Assembly (NCBI GenBank): GCA_964019055.1
Contig: OZ025223.1
Location: forward strand, 1,548,125 to 1,612,124
Length of the DNA: 64,000 nucleotides
Origin: Anthopleura xanthogrammica
Taxonomy: Eukaryota > Cnidaria > Anthozoa > Actiniaria > Actiniidae
Direction of reading: 5' to 3'
The notes under the pieces are model-generated. The model was not told the origin of the DNA and made no database searches. It saw only the letters and a program-made list of their open reading frames with translations. Position 1 is the first letter of the stretch, and each line of letters starts with the position of its first letter. Positions 35,201 to 45,600 of the stretch are shown piece after piece. The position numbers and the translations under genes are program-made.

Positions 35201-38200
35201 ATTGTTTTGAGTCGAAATAGTCGATTTAGGGCTTTTATAACTGAAGCCAAGTCAAGTCACATTCAATAGCCTTGAACATGAGTATTATTTTTACATCGAT
35301 TTTAATTATGAATGTTAGAAACCTGTTTTATTATATTCATATATATGTTTATCGTATGTATGTATGTAAGTATACACGTGTGAACTCTTTATTACAACCT
35401 TAGACTACGTTTCTTGCACTTGTAGAAAGTCATGACTTATTGGGGGCGTCATGGCAATGGGGGGTGATGACCGGATACCCTGCACAGCCACCGGGTGAGT
35501 ACAGTCCAGAAAGTAGACGACGATAAACTATTTCTCCTTTATGTTAGCCAACTTTGTTGGCAATTAACTATTTGTCCTACCTATCAATTATATCTTACCA
35601 ACATTCATTCCTTTTAGATAATCTCCTTTTTCATTAGTTTTATGACATTTCTTTACTAGGTTAGACTTTCTTTTGAATTTAATTCCTCGTTTTCCTCTGA
35701 TTAATATTTTTCAATTAGGTTCTCATCTCATATTTCATGTTCTTATTTTGATCATCATCTGCTCGGGTATTTAGACTCTTGAAATAATTAAAATGCTCGA
35801 GTTGGCAATATAGTTGGAAGGGTTTGAATGGATGCATGGATGGATGCATGGATAGATGGATGGGTTGATGGATGGGTTGATGGATGGACGGATGAACGGG
35901 TGGATGGGTGGATAGATGGATATACATACCTTGTGACATTGATGACAGAGCACAATACTGTCCAGTCTACCAGCAAATACACTATCAACTGATGGAGCAG
36001 TCACATGACTAACATAGTCTGAAAGAATTCAAAGCAAACAAATTTCAATGGAAAAAAAGATACAAAAGGACCAGAAATAGAATGACATATAGAAACTAAC
36101 CTTTAAGTTTTTCTTTCTTTTTCTCTGGCAGACTCTTTACTTCAGTCCCTTCTGTTATTTCAAATGCCTTGAGAACCCCTATTTTAATCCGCTGTAAAAA
36201 TAAGCATTAGGGATGAACGGAATCACAAGGTAATACTGATAATTCAAGGTCAAGCTGAGGCATAGGGAACGAGGGGTGTAATAACAAAAAAAGGTGAAAT
36301 GGATTTTCTGTTGATTTCAGGCTGGCCTAGCCTCATATGCAGATGCTCGAGACATGTTGTGTGACGACATGATGACCCTAAGAACATCTGCGAAGGCTAG
36401 CCTGGAATTTGTGTCAAACCATGTGCAGTCCCCCCCCCCCCCAAGTCTCAAACTCTTGTCATGCCATTAACTAGATGTATCATACCCTCAGCTGTTCTGT
36501 CTTCACAGAGTCTAACAAATATCTCAGCAGTTCTTGGCTGTCTTGCTGCTGAAATCCTCTAAACCTGGGTGCTCTGGAACAAAAGTTTAAGAATGTCTTA
36601 ATCTAAATCTTCAATTGTTTTATTGAACTTTGGCCAGTGGCATAGCGAATTGTCCCCCCCCCCCAAATTTTTGGATGGACCTTTTTCTGTTTGATCTATG
36701 ATGGCAATGCCACTGGCATAGGGAGGGATCGGGTACGTACCCCCAAACTTTATGTTTTTATTCTAGGTGCGCCACCCCCCTCCCCCGGATCTTGGGTCCT
36801 TGCTACGCATCTGACCTCAGCTGATGATGGGTAACTCAAAGTTCAAATTGGAATTTACCTGGTAATGTTTGTGGGAGGAGGAAAACCAGAGAACCAGAAG
36901 AAAAACCATAGAATCAAGTGAGAGACCTAACAAACTCTACTCACATGCTGTGCCTAGTTAAGTCAAGGATACAGGTGCGTATCTAGAGGGTCCAAGTGTG
37001 CCCGTGACAACCCTCTTTGTTGAAAAGGAGTGATAAATAATAAAACAATCTGGCTGTAGCGATGAAAAATATTTGGGATTGATATTATGATGTCCAGAAG
37101 CCTCTCCTGAACAGTCCAAGTAGCAATAACAAGCTGGGTGCCCATGAAAAATTTCTTTTTTTTGTTCGGCATTTGTGAGGGGACAAAAAAAAGAGTCCAG
37201 AATCGAACCCAAGACCCTAGAGGTAAAAGGTGAGTGCACTATATATCACTATATCACTTGATTCTCTTGATTTCTTGCAGCAGATGACAAAGTTAATCTA
37301 CTTTACTTACTTTTTACAAATCTCAGAAAACAGGAACTTAGGGTTGAGAGGTCCTGGTGAAGAGGACCTATATTCATATAGAAGCTTAGTCAAGGCTGTA
37401 ATTAATGACCCTGGTGGTGTGGTGACTTGCACTGATAGTGTAGACTGAAATTATAGACATTCATAATATAATTGTAAGTTTGATAACATTCTTACGAACT
37501 GACCCGGGGGGGGGGGGGGGGGGAGCTCCGATATGAAAGGGGCGGGGATGCTTGTAATACCTTTTAGGGTTTAGGGGTTAAATTTCAAATTGGGTGTTCA
37601 AATGAAAAACTAACTAAAATACTGTAAAATTAGATTAGCATTATTTGTTACCATTTAGGGGTGAAACTTGCAATGCACCCTTCTCAAAATTATCTTAAAT
37701 GCGAGGCTAACATGAAACACAAAAGAAATCACACTTTTTCTCAATGGAATTTGTGGCATTTCTTTTGTGTTCCATGTTAGCTCCGCATTCAAGATAATTT
37801 TGAGAAGGGTGCATTGTTATGGCTACGATAAAGAGAATTTTGGTACCTCAGTAGGGGTCATTTTCAAAATTTCTGACAAGCATCCCCACCCCTCTATATA
37901 TGAGGGTCCCCCCCAGGAACTGACTTCCTCTTGGTTGGCCCAGTTGCCCAGTTGGATGCACACCGGTCTGTTGTGGGTGAGGTCATGGGTTCAAGACTCC
38001 ACAGCCAGACCAACTCTCAGGGCCTCAGAAATACAATCTGAGTAGAAGGTGCTGCCTTTGCCTAAAAATATCTGCAAATGGTTAGACCTTTGCCGTGGTT
38101 CTGTTCACCATGCATGAAATATGAATAAATAAATAAAAAATAAATAAATGAGAATTAACAGTGGATTCCACAGAGTGGCTCTTCTTCCACTTGATTCCAA

Positions 38201-41200
38201 TAATTGGAATTTAGAAGTTGATTTTTATGAGGGAGGAAAAACAGGAGAACCCAGAGAAAAACCCTCGAAGCACAGGAGAGAACCAACAAACAACTCTAAC
38301 TCACATATGACACAGAGCCCAGTGGGGCTCAAACTCGGGTCGCCTTGGTGAGAGGCGAGTGCTCTCACCGCTATGCCACCCATGCATCACGTAATATAGT
38401 GATCCTGTCTCACTTAGAGATGTTAAACACAAGTTTATCAGTGCTGAGTTGGCAACTGTCATGTGTCCCCCTCTATAATAATAAATAAAGTCAATTATAA
38501 TTCAAAAAAGATTGTTATTCACCATTTTCCATACATCATTTCACTGGTCACAGACAAAGCATTTAGTCGAGGTTGCAAGGTTGAAATTTGAATAATCCTT
38601 TGAAACTACCTTGCAACCTCGATTGAATGTTTTGTCTATGACTAATAAACCGATGAATGAACTATAATTTTATGTTTTGAATGGATGGAAATAGAAAACA
38701 TTTGCTAAGTTGATAGCAATTATGAGACATGTTCCTACCGAGTCACTTTTTGTGGTGATTGTTTGACAATAATCTGATTGATTGACAAATGCCATGGCAA
38801 CATGAAGAAGCTCCGTTTGAAAAAGATTCTGTGGAAAGATGAATAAACTATCTGATAAGAACTTTGATGAAACGAAGCAACAATTATTATTCTTAATAAA
38901 ACAGACACTTGTTTATTAAAGCTGAAAAAATACAGTAAATATATATCTGTTACTACTATTTTCATAAACATGCAAACTTGGTATCTGTGAGCTGCATGCT
39001 GAAATTTGTTTTTTCGCTTCCATTGATTAAAAATAATCAGTCGGTACCTTTTATATTTTTGACTGGCGGCAGTGAAAAACCAAATTCCAACGGGCAACTC
39101 GCAACCACAGAGTTCGCATGTTTATGAAAATTGCAGTAAGCAAAACCATTTTATGACACTACCAAACTTCCAGGTGTCCGGTTCACACTCCAAACAACCA
39201 ATCACAGCGTGCTTCCATGCTAAGCCAAGCGGCCCTAGCTACAAGTCTCTTCCCTATACGAAACCCCGCGTTTCCAAAAATTTAGAGAGAATAAATTGAA
39301 GTATATGTGATGTAGGAAAAAGTAAAGCAAATTTTTGCCATCTATCTCCTTGAATTCGGCGAGATATATGACTTTTAAGACTTGGGCAAGGGCTGCTTGA
39401 ATTACAATAAAAATCCTTTTGGCACTTAGTCTTTAGTACAGCTGGTAGGCTCAGATTTCCAGCCGTTGAGATTTCGTATGAGCCCGCGATACTCTCCCTG
39501 TGATGAGGAAGAGTATAGTGGGCATGTATGAAACCCTGCTGGCTGGAAATCTGAGCCTATTCCAAACTCAACTATCATAATTATAAGACATCGAGAAAAA
39601 AATGAATTGCTTTCACAATAGGACACCATGTTAGCATGTGTCATGCCATGTATGTGCTGTAAGTTTAGTAAATAAATGTATTGTTTTTATGGAAGAACTT
39701 TCCTATTAATTACCTGCATAACAGAATTAAAGAAGCAAGTATTACCAAGGTTAACCAGACCCTGAGAAAGAAGAAAGAGATAAACTTAGCAAGAACTTCA
39801 TGGAAAAAGAGCTCATCCAAGTGGGTTCCAGGGTGGCTACAATCCCTCTATATTTTGGGGCAGGGGAGGGAGTGAGGGATGATTCATTGAGGTTAGTAAG
39901 GAGTAATCCTCTACCATGAGAAATCCTAGATACACCCCTGTACAAAGTTGTTGCAATAGTGTTACCAAAGAACCACAAAGTTCAAACCAACCAGGCAATT
40001 ACCTTTATTTTATTTGCGTTTAAGGCATATTTAAAGTTCAGTGCTTCTGATTTCTTCATAGGTTCTGCATGTGTTATGTTTGGCATTGAAGGCATTTGAT
40101 CTGATTTTGAAAGATTCAACAATATAGTTAGTTACGTGACAGTGGCACTTGTTTAGGGAAAAGATTGGAGAGCAGGATAGATCCAGGGGGGTTCAACCAA
40201 ACCTCCTAAACTGCAATCCACCCAGGCTCCTAAATGAGGACAACGTGCCCTCCTTATCAAAAAATATCCAATGCAAAATAAATTATTTTTGTATTTGATT
40301 TGGGAGTTCAAACTCCCCCTCACTTTTTGGTTTGGCAGTTCGGCAGTCAAACCCCCCTAACCAAAATTTCTACCCTCCCCTTCCCAGCAAAAATCCTAGA
40401 TTTTCCTCTGGAGAGCTTTATAGTTAGAGATTTATAGCCACTCTCAGAATGATATGGGAATAACAGTTCCATTTCCTTTTCCATTTTTAGTGGGAGGGTA
40501 TGGATTTCAACTTAAAACTTTGCACTTCATTTTCGAACATCATGCAAATAAGTAGCTTGGTAGGTATAGCAAGTTCATTACTGGGAATTAAGGGAAGGAG
40601 AAACTTTAGCCCAGTATTGTCTTCTGGAGTAGCATACGTACCATTTGGAGCATTCATTTTTAATGCTTTGAGTAACAATTTAATGCATTTATGAAGATCA
40701 GTGTCTGGTTGAACAGGAACTTCCATGTCACAGGAATAACACCTGAAATAATAACCACGCATTAACATTAGCAATTTAACAATATTGTTTTTTGTGTACG
40801 ACTGAGAAATCAGCTAGGCTTTCAGGGCTCCTTTTCTTGTAACTGAAAGTGCTACCCTACCCCACCTAATTTCCGGAATTTTTTTCTAATGGAAAACGTC
40901 CAAGAACTAAACAACAAAAGATTGTACCTACCAAACCATCATAGAATGCAAGTTAACAGTGAGACAGTGTGATGTATTGGAATCATGGTGACTCAAAGCA
41001 TGTTTATCTTCACTGTATCTGTCACAGCCCTGAATGAATGGGAAATGAAAAAATGAAAAAATGAACTGCGTTTACTTTTGCTAGTCTTTTGGTATACTGG
41101 TCAGCCTGTGTATCTGGCTGTCTGTCCAGCTGTCTGTCTATACCTATTGATATTCATTTATTCACTCATTCATTCATTCATTTGCTAATTCATTCATTCA

Positions 41201-42014
41201 TTTGCTTATTCATTCATTCATTCGCTTATTCATTCGTTCATTCATTCATTTGCTAATTCATTCATTCATTCGCTCATTCATACACTCATTCATTCATTTG
41301 CTTACTCCCTCATCCATTTTGTCTGATTTTAAAGGGTGTTCCATTCATTTATTCATTTTTTTAGTTTCATTCTTACTAACTTGTCCATCTATCAATGAAG
41401 GTGGTCTCATTCATTCATTCGTTCACTCACTCTGTCTGTCTTTCTTTAACTAAAGGATGCTACATTTCATTCATATTGGTCTGAGTTTTCTGTCTGTCAA
41501 AGGCTGCCGTCTCATCCATTTACTTATTTGTTCACTCATTCATTCATTCATCCTGTTTGTCTGTCTGTCCATCAGAAAAAGATGACTGCAAACACCTTAC
41601 TGTTATTAAACATACCTGTTTACCACATCCTAGACACATACATATACCAGCACCTTCATTTTGACCTTTTTCACAAAACTATAAATAGAACAGAATTCAA
41701 TGATAATATCACATCATGCTCACGACATTATAATAACAGGTAAATCAGGAAATCAAGATTGATGAAGATTGGATATATTTTTGTATAAAGAAATACAGCA
41801 AGATCACAGGTCCAATACTCACAGAACACTCTCTTAGCTTCATGTGGGGAATATTGTTCTGCAAGACACCAAGTTTGGCTGCTTTCAACACATGGACACA
41901 TTTCTTTGTCCCCTCGACTTGAACTTCATTATCATCATCTGCCTCTTCACTTTCTCTTCTATTCTTTGACTTCTTATTTCCACCTTTGCTGTGCCTCTTT
42001 CCTTTCTTTCCCAT
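23208..42014 (-). CDS. USP16/USP45-type deubiquitinase, interrupted by one in-frame stop
   Basis: Cysteine protease that removes ubiquitin; USP16 acts on histone H2A and USP45 in DNA repair. Sixteen exons: 42014-41823, 41678-41616, 41029-40932, 40742-40642, 40100-40003, 39761-39714, 38828-38739, 37444-37311, 36573-36486, 36191-36101, 36018-35930, 28622-28566, 28431-28276, 27854-26213, 24977-24700, 23561-23208; 1193 codons. A basic N-terminus leads to a Cys/His ZnF-UBP domain (exons 1-4), then the Cys box LGNTCFFN (exon 6), [10 protein letters not shown] (exon 9), a 547-codon acidic insert (exon 14) with repeated DSGIE/DTGIE/NSGID words before CSVQSCL, the LTLHFKRF box (exon 15) and the His box [10 protein letters not shown] (exon 16). 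Codon 1093 (23508-23510) is TAA where the family has Glu (VEHSGG). Every other junction and frame is intact, so this is a recent lesion, an allele or a base-call error. Orthology to USP16 versus USP45 is not resolved. Confidence 0.93.
23812..24038 (+). mobile_element. Dispersed repeat, family shared with 9620-9841
   Basis: This is the reverse-orientation relative of the element in the TRPA intron. It starts at TACCGCTGTGTTCCTTGATT and ends near AGAACTCGAAACTGG, directly next to the 81-bp array. Confidence 0.7.
24036..24640 (+). repeat. 81-bp tandem array in the last USP intron
   Basis: About seven head-to-tail units are built on GCAATGCATCATGGGAGTGG plus a GGCATGCATTACATCATGGG segment. Some units carry an internal partial duplication. 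Because 81 is divisible by three, long frames stay open through the array, but nothing suggests a real protein. Confidence 0.85.
25075..25245. repeat. CACGGCACGG-rich repeat family, left flank of the 92-bp array
   Basis: This stretch is rich in (G)CACGGCACGG and GCGCGGACACGGCACC words and includes an AATCACAGC segment. Relatives occur at about 12288-12315, 14340-14455, 26010-26070, 48890-49075 and 61130-61290. Confidence 0.6.
25246..25880 (+). repeat. 92-bp tandem array in a USP intron
   Basis: Nearly seven units start at 25246, 25338, 25430, 25522, 25614, 25706 and 25798. Copies differ at a few positions only (GGTAAATATACGGTACTGAC, GGTAAACATACGGTACTCAC or GGGAAACATACGGTACTCAC), which points to recent amplification. 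Each unit carries the near-palindrome ACGGTACGACATGCCGT. Confidence 0.9.
27957..28171 (+). repeat. 53-bp tandem array, four copies, in a USP intron
   Basis: Units of GGATGGAAATCCCGGGAGTA followed by CCCAGTAAAAGGTGACTGG are repeated four times with few changes between exons 13 and 14 of the USP gene. Confidence 0.88.
28650..29106 (+). repeat. GGAT tetranucleotide microsatellite
   Basis: About 450 bp of GGAT/AAAT/AGAT tetranucleotides lie just upstream (in the gene's sense) of USP exon 12. The minus-strand Ile-His-Pro-Ser frames are artefacts of the repeat. Confidence 0.9.
29123..31099. other. Part of the large USP intron, no gene seen
   Basis: No coding exon is recognised. A small inverted repeat at about 29705-29778 (GGCGGCCATATTGGTTGA against CAATTCAGCCAAGATGGCGGC) and one TTTGGGCTACCTGTGG motif at 30184 are the only structured pieces. 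Confidence 0.4.
31100..31555 (+). repeat. 124-bp tandem array upstream of the GPCR
   Basis: Units start at 31100, 31224, 31348 and 31472; the last is about 80 bp long. They begin ATTGGTCATCAAGATCATCA and contain ACCTTAACGTTGATCATTG. The array ends about 165 bp before the receptor start codon, so it probably overlaps the promoter. Confidence 0.9.
31721..32806 (+). CDS. Rhodopsin-class (class A) GPCR, single exon, orphan
   Basis: Plasma-membrane seven-helix receptor, 361 aa, encoded without introns. Features: N-glycosylation sites near residues 4, 5 and 10; TM1 with GNVLV (N39); TM2 with NMAVSDLL (D67); extracellular disulfide pair C100/C176; TM3 ending FQRF (123-126) where most relatives have DRY/ERY; TM6 ICWCPY (W261, P263); TM7 NPCIY (304-308); a CC pair (323-324) for likely palmitoylation; and a Ser/Thr-rich tail. 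Overall layout resembles neuropeptide-type receptors of the rhodopsin class, but I cannot name a ligand. It lies on the opposite strand inside the USP intron between exons 11 and 12. The last 24 codons belong to the first unit of a 97-bp tandem array. AATAAA at 33565-33570 is a fair poly(A) signal. Confidence 0.93.
   Translation: MNVNNSTQGNETFTWTPLIPVHTAITLYSILLVWSLLGNVLVIAVVYCNQNIKTNMNYLIVNMAVSDLLVPLVAVPWIISFYMVRPFEWLVDGPLGDALCKLVPFLSLISPFVSSVSLVIIAFQRFIAVVYPTRRQILSRKTRWIVISFPWIVAMALFSPCFYTYHLTNERGYTICGYSWSPAFDYWTAQTIFISIQTAIGFVIPLIIIIILYTIIVYKLRKSLNNVMDLIERETIRSRQRRNKRIFSILITIVVMFIICWCPYQVLGLFIFANISSILSMDDDTFYYMVFAFWYMWYLLAAINPCIYFVFLRDFRQGLKSLCCRKTASGNEPISRRPRTPGGDGNQDPTCTPLQINTTSV
32733..33314 (+). 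repeat. 97-bp tandem array that begins inside the GPCR coding end
   Basis: Six complete units start at 32733, 32830, 32927, 33024, 33121 and 33218. The first contains the receptor's last codons and its TAG. The others repeat that coding end and stop downstream, so only copy 1 is translated in frame. Divergence is a few bases per unit. Confidence 0.92.
33335..33860 (+). repeat. Duplicated 3' flank of the GPCR
   Basis: About 235 bp at 33340-33575 (ACTCAAATCTAACATATCTG through GATTACAATTAAAT) are repeated at 33627-33860 with small indels. The two copies are separated by a TTGGGCTCCCTGTGGG motif. Confidence 0.8.
34641..34865. mobile_element. MITE-like element with GGGACCTTAAG ends
   Basis: TAGGGACCTTAAGCAGCTCG plus AAATCTAGGACGG is mirrored by CCGTCCTAGATTTCGAGTTG and CTTAAGGTCCCTA. 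The roughly 165-bp interior shows no coding content. Confidence 0.8.
35049..35485. mobile_element. Inverted-repeat element with TGATGACC/GGTCATCA-like arms
   Basis: The arm with CATCACCCCCCATTGCCATG plus ACGCCCC is mirrored by GGGGCGTCATGGCAATGGGG plus GGTGATGA, with TGCACA at both outer edges. The left arm also holds internal CATGACGCC repeats. Confidence 0.7.
35821..35920 (+). repeat. GGAT microsatellite next to USP exon 11
   Basis: Short degenerate GGATGGATGC/GGTT array ending ten bases before the USP exon 11 donor. Confidence 0.85.
36318..36406. mobile_element. Small foldback element
   Basis: CAGGCTGGCCTAGCCTCATA and GCAGATG are mirrored by CATCTGC and AGGCTAGCCTGG. It lies in a USP intron. 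Confidence 0.65.
36868..36955 (-). mobile_element. Partial SINE tail, same family as 38153-38395
   Basis: On the minus strand it reads through GTAGAGTTTGTTAGGTCTCT and GGTTCTCTGGTTTTCCTCC, the non-tRNA domain of the nearby SINE-like element, without the tRNA-like head. Confidence 0.55.
37671..37816. mobile_element. Foldback element, near-perfect 55-bp arms
   Basis: CAATGCACCCTTCTCAAAAT running on to AACACAAAAGAAAT is mirrored by ATTTCTTTTGTGTTCCATG and on to ATTTTGAGAAGGGTGCATTG. Almost the whole element is stem. Confidence 0.8.
37932..38152 (+). mobile_element. tRNA-derived SINE-like element with AATA-rich tail
   Basis: An A-box-like TGGCCCAGTTGCCCAGTTGG and a B-box-like GGGTTCAAGACTCC stand 30-40 bp apart. 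Further downstream comes an AAATAAATAAATAAAAAATA tail, the usual shape of a tRNA-derived SINE with a simple tail. Confidence 0.65.
38153..38395 (-). mobile_element. tRNA-derived SINE-like element, opposite orientation
   Basis: Read on the minus strand, it starts with an A-box-like GGTGGCATAGCGGTGAGAGC and a B-box-like CCGAGTTTGAGCCCC. These are followed by a GTTGTTTGTTGGTTCTCTCC and GGGTTCTCCTGTTTTTCCTC body that recurs at 36868-36955. The body may belong to a widely conserved SINE domain, but I cannot verify which. Confidence 0.65.
38520..38660. mobile_element. Foldback element, family D copy 1
   Basis: CAGACAAAGCATTTAGTCGAG plus GTTGCAAGGT is mirrored by ACCTTGCAACCTCGATTGAA and TTTTGTCT. 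Copies lie at 48626-48780 and, cut by the window end, at 63967-64000. Confidence 0.75.
38990..39106. mobile_element. Foldback element, family C copy 2
   Basis: TTTTTCGCTTCCATTGATTA and TGACTGGCGGCAGTGAAAAA form the arms around a core with TCGGTACCTTTTATATTTTT. It matches 20771-20880. Confidence 0.6.
39446..39559. mobile_element. Small foldback element
   Basis: TAGGCTCAGATTTCCAGCCG is mirrored by GCTGGCTGGAAATCTGAGCCT. It lies in the USP intron 5' of the catalytic Cys exon. Confidence 0.65.
41145..41560 (+). repeat. CATT tetranucleotide microsatellite
   Basis: Interrupted (CATT)n/(CATTTG)n arrays lie between USP exons 2 and 3. Confidence 0.85.
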
Positions 42015-42621
42015 ATTTCTATTAAATTACAAAATCCAAGACAGCGGACAAACAAAATCTTAGAAATTTAGCACGTGAAGTATATCACATCCCTTTGAAT
42101 CTGGAGCCTAAAATTCCACTTTCCTTTAACAAAATCAAGTATACTTTAAACCATTGGTTATATATTTCCTAAGTTATCAATTCCAAGGCTGAAATAAGCT
42201 TTTCTTTAACATCAAGCTTGGAAATTTTAGTTCAAAAGTTAAATTTTTTCCAAACTCGAAGAAAATTCCAGAACAAAACTACCGGAAGAGATTGGGAATG
42301 AGTATAGCCGCTGGTCAGCTGGCTCGAGTGACAATTATATTTTAGGGAGGGGAGGGAAGGGAATATAAGTATAATATACGATTTTTATCGCATATTGAGG
42401 TACGGATTATCTAGGAATGGTTTTTAAGTGCATTTCCGATCGATGTGAGGACACAATCGTAGTAAAAATCTAGAAGACTAAATTTCTTTTCGAGGGAGGG
42501 GAGGGATAGTAGAAAGACGTGACAGCTGTGTTTGGGCTACCTGTGGAAGGCTTTAACCAGGAAATATTAACTAAAATTACCGGTCTTTTCTTATCGGCAA
42601 TTTTTTCTTTTTTTTGACACA
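42015..42621. promoter_or_regulatory. Divergent promoter region, USP and Grx-DEP-DUF547
   Basis: The two start codons point away from each other across 607 bp. There is no TATA box that I trust. A TTTGGGCTACCTGTGG motif lies at 42531, about 90 bp before the plus-strand ATG. Confidence 0.5.
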
Positions 42622-45600
42622 ATGAAGGGAAGGATAACTATATTTTCGATAACAGGTTGTCCATTTTGCCTTAGAGCAAAATCTAAAATACGAGATCAAC
42701 TTGGACTTGAGTTTATTGACATTAACCTTGATCAACACCCTGATAGGCGAGAGGAAGCCCAAAAGAGGTCAGGAAGAAGGACTGTACCTCAAATATTCTT
42801 CAATAATACCCACGTTGGAGGCTTTGATGATCTAGAAAAGCTGGTATGTAGACTTAATGCTTAATATAGAAACAATTTCAGGTTTAAAATACCTTAACCA
42901 TTCATGCTTGACAATGACTCGACAATTATTTCGAGGGAACTTTTGTAAACTTAACCAAATTTTATGTCTTTACTACGTAAATATTAATGGTATTAAGAAG
43001 ATTTTATTCATGACAGAATATTCAACTAAATTTGCCAATCGAGTTACGGTTGGTATTTTTATTACTTAGCCAATTTGTCCTCATATACACATTATACTGG
43101 TCAGTGGAGTGGAACAAGTCAAGGGTGCTGACATTCTTTTCAGCTTTTCAGATATTTGTAAATAAGCCAGGAAAATGTTAAAGAAATCATTAAAGCAATG
43201 TAACATGCTCCCATCTCCTTCCTTACCATTTTTACTCTTCCTCTCCCTCCAACTATTCCCCTTCCTATAGGGCACTAATATTTCTTTATTTATTCTCAAA
43301 ATGTTTTTTCCTAGCCCCAAGAAGAATTAGACAAGCTTATCAAAGAGGTCCAAGAAAATTCACCCCCAGATGATGCACCACAACCACCATCATCAAAGTC
43401 ACCAGGAGAGACAGGTCAGGGGGATATTGTTATAGTGTTGGGTCAAGCAAGGGTAACTTCACTCCCTACTCTACCCCTCCACAGAGGGCTTTGCTCTTTA
43501 GAGCAAGACAACAGATAGTACACCCCTACCCCACTCCTCTACGGGGAACTTTGATGTCAGAACCATGCTCCATTAACTAATAAAGCACAGTTATTGACCA
43601 ATCAGCAATCATGAATATCATAATATATAAGCTACTTTTTTATGCCCCATAAAGCATTTCGATTTGGCCCATTTGCATCAAATTTGAGAGGCACTTTGCA
43701 TAAACACAATAGTTTTCATGTGCAGTGAAGGATAACAAGCTTTTGTATTTATTTAGTGCCTCTCAAAGTCAGGAATAAGTAACCAGTGAATCAATAGCTT
43801 GTTTCTTTTTATTCAGATGAAGGAGATAATAATATTGTGCAGTTCACCTGTGAGATGGATGAGTATGCAGAACTGGTCAAGTCCATTAAAGAGAGTGGCT
43901 TGGTCAAAGACCATCGGCAGGGCCTTATACATAACTATAAAAATACGTTCATTGGGAAGGAGGTGGTTGATTGGCTGATGCTAAGCAGGCATATTGGTGA
44001 GTATTGTTGTTGCAAAATGAAAAAATGAAAAGTGAAAAATGGAAAATGAAACTGGGAAATGAAAAGTGGATAAGATTTATTTACTTGTTAGCTTCTGTAA
44101 CGTAAACACTTAATATGAAAAGATGATATTTTCTTTCTTTTGCTTGATTTTTCTTTTGACATTTCCATCCATCCATACATCCATCATTCCATCAAGCAAC
44201 CCATCTTATCCATCCCATCCAACCATCCATGCATTTAATTTCCTCATTTCATTGTTTCCATTCATTATATTAAGAAAGGGACCAAGCACTATCAATGTGC
44301 CAGAATCTTTTGGAACGTCACTTTGCTCACAGCATAAAGAAAGTCGACGAAGAAAAAGGCTTCACAGATGATGACAATCTCTACAGATTTCTTGAAGATG
44401 ATGAAAGCAATGCTCTAAATGCTGGTATGGGATCCCTATGTGAACCCAGACCTGCTCATGAAGTTGGCGAGATGTTAAGGCACCTGATTCTTGAATTATA
44501 TAACACTTATCTTTCATCTGATGGCAAGGTAATGGTTTTTGATATTATGCTTAAACCTTTTTAGCTTGGGAGTAAATTTTTCCCATTTTCAGACTACATG
44601 TCATTCCTTAGAGTATCATTTCTTTGTTTAAATTGTGTGAAACATGGATGCAAACACTATTCTAGAACAGCTAAATATTTCTTGTTGAGAAAGTTTCACA
44701 AAGGGAATAGATTAGTACGTTCTACTTGGGCGATGAAAACTTGTGTCAAGGGGCACATTTCAGCTTAAAGCTTTATCATGTAATAGCACCTTTGTTGAGG
44801 GAAGAATGTTTATATATTTTCAATTTTTATTTTCTCTTTCACATTTCAGGGAGTAGACTATACCGCCATGAGTGACAGTCCTCAGTTCCAGGATTATGTG
44901 AAGCACACAGCTGAGTTGCAGCGGGTGCAAATCGAGGGGGCAACAAGAGAGGAAAAGTTGTCGTTCTTTATCAATATTTACAATGCTTTAGTTATTCATG
45001 CCACTGTGGTTAATGGCGCTCCTAGCAATCTCTGGCAAAGATACAGGGTAAGATTTATAGTTGTTTTTCATTAGAAAAGACAATAGGACTGCATGCTGTC
45101 CTATTACTGTTACAGATTAATTATAATATTATACCAATTAACTTAAAAATTATCATAAAAATTACAGATAAATAGTAAGTTAGAAATGAGTCCAAATATC
45201 ACAATATAGAAGCCTTTCTTTTATATGTCTGGCAATCCACCAACAGCAGGCCTGTCGCTAAGACCTTAAAGGAGGGGCGGTTTCGTTTTTCTGCCAATCT
45301 CAATTATTGCATTGGAAAATCCGGAATCGTTTAGACTGAGGATTTGGACTGGACTTGGAGTCAAATTTTTTTGTCTTTTTCCTAGCTTTTGAAAGGATAT
45401 GGATAATCTTTATGCATAGGAAAAACATGCCCAACCTCTAAAATATGATTTATCCTTCTAAATTCTGAGTTTTAAGAGATGTTTTAATTTTTGGAAAATC
45501 CGGAACCGTGCATGGCTGGACTGGAATGGACTTCGGTTCAGTGGATTGTCCGGATCGAAAACTTTTTTTCACACGGAATTTGCAGCTTTTATCCTATAAT

